A stretch of DNA of 7,116 bases from NCBI GenBank assembly GCA_020347585.1, contig CP070733.1, positions 1,517,994 through 1,525,109 of the forward strand, given 5' to 3'. Below the pieces are notes generated by a model that did no database searches, was not told the origin of the DNA, and saw only the letters and a program-made list of their open reading frames with translations. Below are positions 1 through 6,480 of the stretch, in pieces. This DNA is from Pseudomonadota bacterium (GTDB taxonomy: Bacteria; Pseudomonadota; Gammaproteobacteria; CAMYNG01). Made by a program: the position numbers and the translations under genes. How positions within the stretch are numbered: position 1 is the stretch's first letter; every line of letters starts with the position of its first letter.

Positions 1-1
1 A

Positions 2-547
2 TTCCGCCGCGCGGTGCTAGAAAAGCTCCAGGTCCCGTTTGAGATCGAAGCACCCGAGGTGGACGAACAGCGTCTTGCCAATGAAACCCCCAAGAAACTC
101 GTCGCGCGCCTCGCAGAGGCGAAGGCTGCCGCAGTCGCACAACACCACCGCGGCGCGTTGGTGATCGGCTCGGACCAGGTGGCAGTCATCGACAGTGAGA
201 TCCTCGGCAAGCCCGGCACACACCACAAGGCCGTGACGCAGCTGTCACGTGCGTCAGGCAAGCGGGTTACGTTTCTCACAGGCTTGTGCCTGGCAAACAG
301 CGATACAGGCGACAGGCAAACCGAAGTCGTGCCGTTTATTGTGAGGTTTCGTGAGCTGAGCGAATCGCAGATCGAGAACTACCTGCGCAAGGAACAACCC
401 TACAACAGCGCCGGCAGTTTTAAGTCGGAAGGATTGGGGATCGCATTGTTCGAACGTCTGGAAGGTGACGATCCCAATACGCTGATCGGCCTGCCTTTGA
501 TCCGGCTGACCCGAATGCTGGAGCGCGAAGGATTTAACGTTCTCTGA
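2..547 (+). CDS. yceF: Maf-like nucleotide pyrophosphatase, YceF (m7GTP) subfamily, 5' partial
   Basis: Maf proteins hydrolyse non-canonical or modified nucleoside triphosphates to monophosphate and pyrophosphate in the cytoplasm. The YceF branch is known to prefer 7-methyl-GTP. The reading frame is open to the left edge and begins FRRAVLEKL, which is the end of the family's N-terminal substrate loop (usual form SxxRRxLLxxL). The GTG at 14 is therefore an internal Val codon and about ten N-terminal residues lie outside the window. Diagnostic motifs, counted from codon 14: GSDQVAVID with the catalytic-type Asp near residue 54, GKP near 65-67, SGKRVTFLTG near 81-90, AGSFKSEGLGI near 133-143 and the FERLEGDDPNTLIGLP block near 146-161. 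GSDQ and SFKSEG point to YceF rather than the dTTP/UTP branch (YhdE). The protein ends at TGA 545-547, about the usual length. It converges on sppA. In relatives it often adjoins yceD-rpmF-plsX, which would lie off the left edge. Family assignment is firm; substrate preference is inferred. Confidence 0.93.
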   Translation, partial: FRRAVLEKLQVPFEIEAPEVDEQRLANETPKKLVARLAEAKAAAVAQHHRGALVIGSDQVAVIDSEILGKPGTHHKAVTQLSRASGKRVTFLTGLCLANSDTGDRQTEVVPFIVRFRELSESQIENYLRKEQPYNSAGSFKSEGLGIALFERLEGDDPNTLIGLPLIRLTRMLEREGFNVL

Positions 548-562
548 GACTGCCGGCGAACC

Positions 563-588
563 GTAGGATGCGCGCGCAGCAACGCACC
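563..588. repeat. REP-like extragenic palindrome (GTAGGATGCG...CGCACC)
   Basis: A GTAGGATGCG block is followed 10 bases later by CGCACC. The two ends pair as GG(A)TGCG with CGCACC, with one bulged A, giving a 6-bp stem. A 5' GTAGG start, an inner GCGCAG-like segment and a 3' complement of the stem resemble short extragenic palindromes common in gammaproteobacterial spacers. Only one copy is present here, so calling it a dispersed repeat is an inference from its form. Confidence 0.4.
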
Positions 589-595
589 TGCTGAG

Positions 596-632
596 AAAAA
601 TCAGGCCGCCGCCAGCGGCGGTATTCTTCCTT
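596..632. terminator. Bidirectional intrinsic terminator between maf and sppA
   Basis: CCGCCG (606-611) pairs perfectly with CGGCGG (616-621) around a CCAG loop. On the + strand the stem is followed by a T-rich stretch (TATTCTTCCTT, 622-632), which suits the end of the yceF transcript. On the minus strand the stem is followed by CCTGA and then five Ts (complement of A 596-600), which suits the end of the rluC-HAD-sppA operon. Its position between convergent genes supports the call. The T tracts are imperfect, so efficiency is uncertain. Confidence 0.65.
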
Positions 633-665
633 GTATCTTTCCCCTTTGCCCTTCTCCCTGGTTTT

Positions 666-1655
666 CTATTTCAATTCAAAGTCCGACAACCCCAGACGCG
701 TCGACAGCGCGTTGGCCATGGACGCTCCGAGCCGATCCACGAACTGCTCGAAAAAGCGCGGCCGCGCGGTGTAGTCAACGATGTCCTCCTCGCCAATCAG
801 GTCGCGCGCCACATAACTACTGCTACCAAGACCATCCACCAGGCCCAGTTCCACGCTTTGCTCGCCGGTCCAGACCAAACCGGAAAAGAGCTTGTCGTTC
901 TCCTTGAGGCGATCGCCGCGCCCTACCCGCACGGCATCGATAAACTGCTCGTGAATCCCGTTTAGCACCTTCTTGAGGTGCTTGACATCCTGTGGGCGCT
1001 CCGGTGAAAACGGATCCATAAAGCCCTTGTTCTCGCCCGCGGTGTGAAGGCGACGATCCACACCCAGTTTCTCCAGTGAACCGACAAATCCGAAACCATT
1101 GGAAAGCACACCAATCGATCCCACTAGGCTGGCCTTGTCGGCATAGATCTCGTCGGCCGCGGCGGCGATGTAGTACCCCCCGGAGGCGCAGATATCGGTC
1201 AGCACGGCATAGAGCGGTGTATCCGGATGAAGCTCGCGCAAGCGTCGTATCTCATCGTTGATATACCCGGCCTGCACCGGGCTACCGCCGGGGCTGTTGA
1301 TGCGCAGTATTACGCCCGCCGCCTTGCTGTTTTCGAACGCGGCGCGCAGGCTGGAGATTACGTTGTCGGCGCTGGCCTCCATGTCGTCGGCAATGACACC
1401 TTTCACTTCGATACGCGCGGTGTGACGACCAACCGCGGTCGTGGTGAGCGCGCCGTCACCGGGTACAAAGATCATCACCAGCAGCAAGAACAGGTACGCC
1501 AGAGTCAAAGTCTTGAAGAAGATGCCCCAGCGCCGCGTGCGGCGCTGTTCGTTCAGCGACGCAAACGCCAGACGCGTTAGCAGATCGCGCTCCCAGGGCC
1601 GCTCGGGTCCCGGCGGCGCCGGCCTGCTGTCAACTACCGTATCTTTTTCGTCCAT
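666..1655 (-). CDS. sppA: Signal peptide peptidase SppA, short form (S49 family)
   Basis: A membrane-anchored serine protease of family S49 that degrades signal peptides left in the inner membrane after secretion. At 329 residues it is the short form with a single S49 domain, not the double-domain 67-kDa E. coli type. A hydrophilic cytoplasmic N-terminus (about 1-44) precedes one membrane segment, near residues 45-64 (FFKTLTLAYLFLLLVMIFV). The protease domain then has INSPGGSP (120-126), CASGGYYIAAAADEIYA with the likely nucleophile Ser158, and SLVGSIGVL (176-184). ENKGFMDPFSP supplies Lys210 as the likely general base, as in the Ser-Lys dyad of Bacillus SppA. The ATG at 1653-1655 lies 12 nt after the stop of the HAD gene with a weak GGGAA-type RBS, so it is the distal operon gene. 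It ends just before the shared terminator with yceF. Family is secure; the catalytic residues are assigned by motif alignment from memory. Confidence 0.94.
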   Translation of the reverse strand: MDEKDTVVDSRPAPPGPERPWERDLLTRLAFASLNEQRRTRRWGIFFKTLTLAYLFLLLVMIFVPGDGALTTTAVGRHTARIEVKGVIADDMEASADNVISSLRAAFENSKAAGVILRINSPGGSPVQAGYINDEIRRLRELHPDTPLYAVLTDICASGGYYIAAAADEIYADKASLVGSIGVLSNGFGFVGSLEKLGVDRRLHTAGENKGFMDPFSPERPQDVKHLKKVLNGIHEQFIDAVRVGRGDRLKENDKLFSGLVWTGEQSVELGLVDGLGSSSYVARDLIGEEDIVDYTARPRFFEQFVDRLGASMANALSTRLGLSDFELK

Positions 1656-1667
1656 AACCGGTTCCCG

Positions 1668-2357
1668 TCATGTGATTCCGCCGTTTCGCACTGCGCGCGG
1701 CGTTCCATCCAACAGCCAGTCGTGCAGGTCGGCAATACTGTCCACGCAACCTATCGGCTCACAGGCCAACAGTCGCGCCTTCTCATGTACCCCGTAGCTT
1801 ACCCCAAGCGCATGTGCACCGGCATCCCGCGCCATGCGCAGGTCATACTCGGTGTCGCCGATCATCAGAGTGCGCATCCCCGGCACGCCGATCTCATCCA
1901 TGATTTGCTCGAGCATTTGTGGGTGCGGCTTGGATTGCGTCTCATCAGCGCAACGCGAGCTGTCGAAAAGATCGCCCAGTCCTGTTTCATCCAGTACGCG
2001 CTTCAGACCACGCCGCGCCTTGCCGGTGGCAATGGCAAGGTAGTAGCCACGCTCGCGCAGACTCACGAGCATGTCCTCAGCACCGGCAAACATCTCCGCT
2101 GGCGTGGCGTTCTCGAATAGCCAGTGATGCCGATAGCGCTCGACCAGCGCCTCATGGTGCGCCGTCGGTTCTGCCGGATACAGCGTGGTAAGCGCCTCCT
2201 TGAGGCCAAGTCCGATGATATTACTCATCTCGGCATGGGTCCGCTCCGGCAACCCCACGTCATCGATGGCCGCGCGGATGCAATCCACAATGCGTGCCTC
2301 GGAATCCATCAGCGTGCCGTCCCAGTCGAACACCAGCAGGTCGAACGAATCTCTCAC
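1668..2357 (-). CDS. HAD-superfamily phosphatase (phosphoglycolate phosphatase-like, subfamily IA)
   Basis: A 229-residue haloacid-dehalogenase-type hydrolase, expected to be a soluble Mg-dependent phosphomonoesterase. Motif I is DWDGTLMDSE with nucleophile Asp11 and acid/base Asp13. An alpha-helical C1 cap spans about residues 20-90. Motif II is the Thr of IATGKAR (Thr111), motif III is SKPHP (Lys143), and motif IV is IGDTEYD (Asp168, Asp172). All catalytic positions are intact. The start is GTG (2355-2357), overlapping the rluC stop in a 4-bp GTGA junction, which implies translational coupling. HAD enzymes of this group include Gph and pyrophosphatase-like proteins, and substrate cannot be read from sequence. 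The conserved pairing with rluC and sppA suggests a housekeeping or metabolite-repair role, but that is inference. Confidence 0.9.
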   Translation of the reverse strand: MRDSFDLLVFDWDGTLMDSEARIVDCIRAAIDDVGLPERTHAEMSNIIGLGLKEALTTLYPAEPTAHHEALVERYRHHWLFENATPAEMFAGAEDMLVSLRERGYYLAIATGKARRGLKRVLDETGLGDLFDSSRCADETQSKPHPQMLEQIMDEIGVPGMRTLMIGDTEYDLRMARDAGAHALGVSYGVHEKARLLACEPIGCVDSIADLHDWLLDGTPRAVRNGGIT

Positions 2358-3322
2358 AGTGTGTTATCCAGTTTCAGTTCGCGAAGTATCTCGGCCAGAT
2401 CCTCGTCCAGCGTCGCCGAAATCTTGACCGGCGCGGACGCCTCCGGCAGTTGAAACGCTACGGATGCGGCGTGCAAAAACAGGCGCCGCAGCCCCAGCGA
2501 GCGCATTGTACGGTTAAATTCGCGCGTGCCGTATTTTTCGTCACCAGCGAGCGGATAGCCGAGGTGAGCGGCATGTACCCTGATCTGGTGGGTACGGCCG
2601 GTATGCAGGGCGACCCGCACTAGGCTGGCTTCCTCGCCCACGGCCACGGGCTCAAAGACGCTCAGGGCGTGCTTGCCATCTTCACTGACCCGTACCATAC
2701 GTTCGCCAGATTTGAGCACGTTCTTGCGCAGCGGCACATCAACCCGACGGCGCCCGCCCTGCCACCGCCCGGCGACCAACGCCAGGTAGGTCTTTTCGAC
2801 CGCGCCGGCGCGCATCAGTTCGTGCAGCGCCCGCAACATGCTGCGCCGCTTGGCCACCAGCAGGCACCCCGAGGTGTCGCGGTCGAGGCGGTGCACCAGT
2901 TCCAGCGCGCGTGCGGTCGGACGCAACTGGCGCAGGGCCTCGATAATGCCCCAGCTCAGCCCGCTGCCGCCGTGTACTGCCATGCCCGACGGCTTGTTCA
3001 ACACCAACAAGCGCTCATCTTCGAACAGGATGCGCCGCTCGAGCCGCGCCAGCGCGGGTGTCGGGGGGGCCGGGCGTGGCGCAGCCTCCGCCAGACGCAG
3101 CGGCGGAATTCGCACCTGGTCACCGGCCTGCAGGCGGTACGCCGGCTTGGTACGACCGCGGTTCACGCGCACCTCCCCGCTGCGCAGAATGCGATATACC
3201 AGGGAGCGCGGAGCACCTTTGAGGTGCGCCAGCAGGTAATTGTCGATGCGCTGTCCGGCATGCTCAGCATCGATCTCGACCAGTTTCACCACCGGCCGTT
3301 TCTCTTCTGCGCTCCTGTTCAT
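2354..3322 (-). CDS. rluC: 23S rRNA pseudouridine synthase RluC
   Basis: E. coli RluC converts uridines 955, 2504 and 2580 of 23S rRNA to pseudouridine. From the ATG at 3322 this protein has 322 residues, against about 319 in E. coli, and follows it closely. An S4 RNA-binding domain covers about 22-75 (AGQRIDNYL, YRILRSGEVRVN, AGDQVRIPP). The synthase domain follows with VLNKPSGMAVHGGSG (107-121) and HRLDRDTSG, in which Asp147 matches the catalytic Asp. TGRTHQIRVH (241-250) and a LFLHAA block near 281-286 complete the fold. The frame stays open upstream to an ATG at 3490, but the E. coli-like sequence begins only near MNRSAEEK. An AGGTGG lies only 1 nt before the 3322 ATG, too close to be ideal; ATG 3334, four codons upstream, is the alternative. 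First gene of the minus-strand operon and divergent from rne. Confidence 0.95.
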   Translation of the reverse strand: MNRSAEEKRPVVKLVEIDAEHAGQRIDNYLLAHLKGAPRSLVYRILRSGEVRVNRGRTKPAYRLQAGDQVRIPPLRLAEAAPRPAPPTPALARLERRILFEDERLLVLNKPSGMAVHGGSGLSWGIIEALRQLRPTARALELVHRLDRDTSGCLLVAKRRSMLRALHELMRAGAVEKTYLALVAGRWQGGRRRVDVPLRKNVLKSGERMVRVSEDGKHALSVFEPVAVGEEASLVRVALHTGRTHQIRVHAAHLGYPLAGDEKYGTREFNRTMRSLGLRRLFLHAASVAFQLPEASAPVKISATLDEDLAEILRELKLDNTL

Positions 3323-3352
3323 ACCACCTAACATACCGAAATACAGTGAGAT

Positions 3353-3381
3353 TTGCCGCATCCGGACAACACTGATATAGT
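3353..3381 (+). promoter_or_regulatory. Candidate sigma-70 promoter for rne (extended -10)
   Basis: A TTGCCG -35 (3353-3358) and a TATAGT -10 (3376-3381) are separated by exactly 17 bp, and TG at 3373-3374 makes an extended -10 (TGATATAGT). Transcription would start near 3388 and give rne a leader of about 310 nt. That is close to the long autoregulatory leader (361 nt) known for E. coli rne, which supports the call. It overlaps the upstream part of the rluC leader on the other strand. Confidence 0.5.
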
Positions 3382-3490
3382 GGTCGCCAAGCTCGGAGCA
3401 GGTTGGCCGGGCCACCCCGCACTGGGGTAAATCTAAGGCAACCGGATTTCTGGCCGCCCGCACAACAGCGGGCGCCGAAATATAAAGCAC

Positions 3491-3530
3491 ACCGTGCGCT
3501 GTGGCGATTTTACCGCATATAGCGCACGGT
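3491..3530. promoter_or_regulatory. Perfect 10-bp inverted repeat in the rne/rluC spacer (leader stem-loop or operator)
   Basis: ACCGTGCGCT (3491-3500) and AGCGCACGGT (3521-3530) are exact reverse complements around a 20-base centre. In the rne transcript they would form a GC-rich stem about 100 nt into the leader, followed by AATTTTTGG (3531-3539), which looks like a weak terminator or attenuator. In the opposite transcript the stem is followed by GTGCTTTATATTT. As DNA, the arms are offset by 30 bp, about three helical turns, and flank the possible rluC -10, so an operator is also possible. The repeat itself is certain; its role is not. Confidence 0.6.
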
Positions 3531-3543
3531 AATTTTTGGACAA
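3516..3543 (-). promoter_or_regulatory. Possible sigma-70 promoter for rluC operon
   Basis: On the minus strand TTGTCC (3538-3543) and TATATG (3516-3521) are separated by 16 bp; each matches consensus at four of six positions. The right arm of the perfect inverted repeat lies in the spacer and overlaps the -10 by one base. The left arm falls just downstream of the predicted start near 3509. This would give rluC a leader of roughly 185 nt. It is the best match I found on this strand but is modest. Confidence 0.25.
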
Positions 3544-3592
3544 GTGCGCTCCCATGACCGCGAATGGCGGCATGGTGGGCAGACCGGCACCG

Positions 3593-3630
3593 CAGCTAAC
3601 CGCAACTACGAGACGCAACGGTTGCAGCTG
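3593..3630 (+). promoter_or_regulatory. Second stem-loop in the rne leader
   Basis: CAGCT AACCG (3593-3602) pairs with CGGTT (3619-3623) and, after a two-base GC bulge, AGCTG (3626-3630), enclosing a 16-base loop. It lies about 70 nt before the rne start. A shorter possible stem, CGCGG (3635-3639) with CCGCG (3650-3654), follows. Together with the larger inverted repeat upstream, this gives the leader several hairpins, as in E. coli rne. Structure is inferred by eye only. Confidence 0.35.
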
Positions 3631-3685
3631 ACGACGCGGTCTGGCAGCCCCGCGAACCCGAAAGGTCGTGGTAGAGCGCCGAACT

Positions 3686-3690
3686 GGAAG
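3686..3690 (+). promoter_or_regulatory. Ribosome binding site for rne
   Basis: GGAAG ends 7 nt before the ATG at 3698. This favours that start over the in-frame GTG at 3668, and the protein from 3698 begins MKRMLFNATQ, which matches the E. coli RNase E N-terminus. Confidence 0.75.
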
Positions 3691-3697
3691 ATTTAAC

Positions 3698-6397
3698 ATG
3701 AAAAGAATGCTCTTTAACGCGACTCAGGCGGAAGAGTTGCGTGTGGCGCTGGTCGACGGCCAGCGGCTATATGACCTCGATATCGAAACCGCCCAACGCG
3801 AGTCCAAGAAATCCAACGTCTACAAGGGAAAAATCACGCGCGTCGAGCCCAGCCTCGAGGCGGCCTTTGTTGACTACGGCGCCGAGCGCCATGGCTTCCT
3901 TCCCCTAAAGGAAATCTCCCGTACCTATTTTCGCGAAGGCGCCGAAACCGGTGGCGGTCGCGTCAATATCAAGGATGTCTTGTCCGAGGGCCAGGAGGTT
4001 ATCGTCCAGATTGACAAGGAAGAGCGAGGCACCAAGGGCGCCGCACTCACCACCTTCGCCAGTCTTGCCGGTCGCTACCTGGTGCTTATGCCGAACAACC
4101 CGCGCGCCGGCGGGGTTTCCAGGCGTATTGAGGGCGACGAGCGCAGCGAGGCGCGCGACGCGCTGAGCGCATTGACCATCCCCACCGACATGGGGCTCAT
4201 CATACGCACCGCCGGGGTCGGCAAGAGCGTCGAGGAACTGCAGTGGGACCTCGATTACCTACTGCACCTGTGGGCATCCATCGAGGAGGCCGCGCAGCAG
4301 CGCCCTGCCCCGTTCCTGATCTACCAGGAGACCAACCTGGTAACGCGGGCAATCCGCGACTACCTGCGCAGCGACATCAACGAGATACTTATCGACGAGC
4401 CCGCCGTGTATGAGCAGGCGCGCGAATTCATGTCGCACGTGATGCCGCACAATCTGCACAAGGTGAAGCTCTACGAAGATCCGGTGCCGCTGTTCACCCG
4501 TTACCAGATCGAATCACAACTCGAGTCGGCGTTTCAGCGCGAGGTCCGCCTGCCTTCCGGTGGCGCGCTGGTCATCGACCACACCGAGGCCCTGGTGTGC
4601 ATCGATGTCAACTCCGCCAAAGCGACCAAGGGCGGCGACATTGAGGAGACGGCACTCAACACCAACGTCGAGGCCGCCGAGGAATTGGCCCGCCAGCTGC
4701 GTCTACGTGACATCGGCGGACTGATCGTCATTGACTTCATCGACATGACCCCGCCGCGCAACCAGCGCGAGGTGGAAAACCGCTTGCGCGACGCCCTTAA
4801 GTTGGACCGAGCCCGGGTACAGATCGGGCGCATCTCGCGCTTTGGCCTGCTGGAGATGTCACGTCAGCGCCTGCGCCCCTCGCTGGGCGAATCCAGCCAG
4901 GTGGTCTGCCCGCGCTGCGACGGCCAGGGGACCATTCGCAGCATCGAGTCGCTGTCGCTGTCGGTGCTGCGCATCATTGAAGAAGAGGCGATGAAGGAAA
5001 AGACCGGCCGCGTGGTGGCACAGTTGCCGGTGCAGGCCGCCGCGTTCTTGCTAAATGAGAAGCGCGACATTCTCTCCGAGATCGAGCAGCGGCAAAAGGT
5101 ATCCATCGTCCTGGTGCCGAACACCAATCTGGATACACCGCATTATGAGGTACAGCGCCTGCGAGCGGACGAGATGGGTGCCGACGAGGCCAAACGTCAG
5201 AGCTACGAACTAGCTGCCACCGCCGAGTTCCAGACCGAGATCATCCCACAAACCGCACCGGCCCAGCCGACCGAGCAACCAGCGGTCAAGGCCGTGCCGC
5301 CCGCAACGCCGCGCCCCGCACCCACTCCACCTCCGGAGAGACCCAAAAAGGGCCTGTTCGTACGCCTTTGGGAGGCCCTGTTTGGCACCGGTGAACCCGC
5401 GCCCAAGAAGGCCGCACAAAGGCCCACGCGCGGCCGCCAGCCGCAGCGCGGCAAACCGCGCCAGGCGCCCGGCGCAGGTCGCGGCAGAGGTCAGCAACAG
5501 CGCCGCCAGCCTCAGCAACGCCGCCAGGAGCCACAACGCGCACCGAAACCCGAGCGCAAAAAGGAACCGCCGCGGCCCGAAGGGCGCGCAAAACAGCCCA
5601 AACCAGCAGAGGAGCCAAAAGCCGGCCAGCCAGCCCCGGAAACGGAACAACCGCGGGCAGAGGAGCAGAAACCGGAAACCAAAGAAAGTCGGCCCGGCGG
5701 CAGCCGTCGCGGACGCCGTGGTGGACGTCGCCGTCGTGGCGGTGGTGGCGGCGCGGACAAGTCGGCGAGCTCCGAATCCGGCCCACGCAGCGACGACAAG
5801 GCCGCAGCAGGCCCCACAGCCACAGGTGAGGGCGCCGCACCTCAGAGTGCAAGCCCAACCAGCCCCCCTGCCGCGGCCGCTGAACCCGCCAGGCAGCACA
5901 CCGGTGCACGCTCGGAACCTGCTGAGCCAGAGGGAGATCGTGTCTCCCCGGCTCCACAGGAGTCGCAGCGAAGCGAATCGACCCCGGCGAGCACCGCACC
6001 CGCGGCAGACACCGCTCGTTCAGACGAAAGCCCAGCTGGCTCGCAGCCCGCGCCGCGACCGGAAGCGCTAAAGCCGCAACCCGCTGCACCGGCCGCTGCT
6101 ACCCCAGCGCCCACCGCCCCCCGTCAAGTCGAGACACGGCAGGTGGAAACCCGACAATCCGAACCTAGGCAGCTTGAAACACGCCAGGTCGAGACACGGC
6201 AGCATGAACAACCCATGCAGGGCGAGACACGCCGTCCGGAGACACCACCGCAAACTGCGCCCGACGCGGATGCGCACGGCGCGGCACCGGCGCCCAAGCC
6301 CAAACCCGTAAATCAGTCCGAAGGGGCGTCGCCCGACGCGGAGCAGCGTACCGAGCCGCACAACGTCGCGGATAGCAAAGACGCTTCCTCGTCCTGA
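3698..6397 (+). CDS. rne: Ribonuclease E (RNase E), full length with C-terminal scaffold
   Basis: An essential endoribonuclease that cuts AU-rich single-stranded RNA in mRNA decay and in rRNA, tRNA and small-RNA processing, and scaffolds the degradosome at the inner membrane. The protein has 899 residues. Catalytic half: RNase H-like start (MKRMLFNATQ), S1 domain about 35-125 (KGKITRVEPSLEAAFVDYG, GFLPL, EGQEVIVQI), and 5'-sensor RTAGVGKS with Arg170/Thr171 equivalent to E. coli Arg169/Thr170. Metal ligands Asp303 (CIDVNS) and Asp346 (VIDFIDM) are present, as is the Zn-link CPRC (Cys404, Cys407). The small domain ends near 490. The tail starts with an amphipathic helix at 548-562 (RPKKGLFVRLWEALF), the expected membrane-targeting segment. 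Arg-rich tracts follow at about 574-625 and 665-680 (RRGRRGGRRRR). Then come a low-complexity Ala/Pro/Ser/Glu region and a pentapeptide repeat at 809-838. I recognise no E. coli-like PNPase or enolase motif in the tail. Divergent from rluC and probably autoregulated through its long leader. Confidence 0.97.
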   Translation: MKRMLFNATQAEELRVALVDGQRLYDLDIETAQRESKKSNVYKGKITRVEPSLEAAFVDYGAERHGFLPLKEISRTYFREGAETGGGRVNIKDVLSEGQEVIVQIDKEERGTKGAALTTFASLAGRYLVLMPNNPRAGGVSRRIEGDERSEARDALSALTIPTDMGLIIRTAGVGKSVEELQWDLDYLLHLWASIEEAAQQRPAPFLIYQETNLVTRAIRDYLRSDINEILIDEPAVYEQAREFMSHVMPHNLHKVKLYEDPVPLFTRYQIESQLESAFQREVRLPSGGALVIDHTEALVCIDVNSAKATKGGDIEETALNTNVEAAEELARQLRLRDIGGLIVIDFIDMTPPRNQREVENRLRDALKLDRARVQIGRISRFGLLEMSRQRLRPSLGESSQVVCPRCDGQGTIRSIESLSLSVLRIIEEEAMKEKTGRVVAQLPVQAAAFLLNEKRDILSEIEQRQKVSIVLVPNTNLDTPHYEVQRLRADEMGADEAKRQSYELAATAEFQTEIIPQTAPAQPTEQPAVKAVPPATPRPAPTPPPERPKKGLFVRLWEALFGTGEPAPKKAAQRPTRGRQPQRGKPRQAPGAGRGRGQQQRRQPQQRRQEPQRAPKPERKKEPPRPEGRAKQPKPAEEPKAGQPAPETEQPRAEEQKPETKESRPGGSRRGRRGGRRRRGGGGGADKSASSESGPRSDDKAAAGPTATGEGAAPQSASPTSPPAAAAEPARQHTGARSEPAEPEGDRVSPAPQESQRSESTPASTAPAADTARSDESPAGSQPAPRPEALKPQPAAPAAATPAPTAPRQVETRQVETRQSEPRQLETRQVETRQHEQPMQGETRRPETPPQTAPDADAHGAAPAPKPKPVNQSEGASPDAEQRTEPHNVADSKDASSS
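6122..6211 (+). repeat. Tandem 15-bp repeat encoding RQxET pentapeptides within rne
   Basis: Six consecutive 15-bp units in the rne frame encode RQVET, RQVET, RQSEP, RQLET, RQVET, RQHEQ (residues 809-838). Looser copies follow (GET at 6221-6229, RRPET at 6230-6244). GTCGAGACACGGCAG occurs identically at 6128-6142 and 6188-6202, exactly four units apart, so at least part of the array arose by DNA duplication. Other units differ at synonymous and non-synonymous sites (CAA/CAG, ACA/ACC), suggesting an older array kept for its peptide pattern. Confidence 0.85.
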
Positions 6398-6410
6398 GGA
6401 CGGCCTCAGG
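6393..6410 (+). terminator. Hairpin overlapping the rne stop codon (weak terminator or 3'-end structure)
   Basis: CCTGAGG (6393-6399, including the TGA stop) pairs perfectly with CCTCAGG (6404-6410) around ACGG. No T tract follows, so it is not a standard intrinsic terminator. It could protect the 3' end. An alternative overlapping stem, GACGG (6399-6403) with CCGTC (6412-6416), would compete with it. Confidence 0.3.
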
Positions 6411-6480
6411 CCCGTCGGTACCGGGCGCCACGGTGAGGGCTGATTCTTCTCTGTATCCCAAAAAAGTGAAAGCGGGTCGG

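Noticed and set aside
2669..3331. 220-codon + strand frame opposite rluC
   Set aside because: It is the antisense of a well-conserved RluC and shows no domain of its own.
3323..3490. N-terminal extension of rluC to the ATG at 3490 (56 extra residues)
   Set aside because: The extension has no similarity to RluC and no RBS that I can see, and it overlaps the candidate rne promoter. E. coli-like RluC sequence begins near 3322.
3668..3697. Alternative GTG start for rne ten codons upstream
   Set aside because: The ATG at 3698 has a GGAAG at good spacing and gives the MKRML start typical of RNase E.
3433..3699. 88-codon minus-strand frame across the rne leader
   Set aside because: No recognisable domain and no RBS that I can see; its start lies inside the rne 5' end. 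The spacer looks regulatory, not coding.
5210..6089. Long open frames on the minus strand opposite the rne tail (5286-6089, 267 codons; 5210-5899, 229 codons) and a + frame at 5382-6071
   Set aside because: These are shadows of the GC-rich, low-complexity rne tail. The translations are Arg/Ala/Gly/Cys-biased with no recognisable domain, and the rne frame itself is clearly coding.
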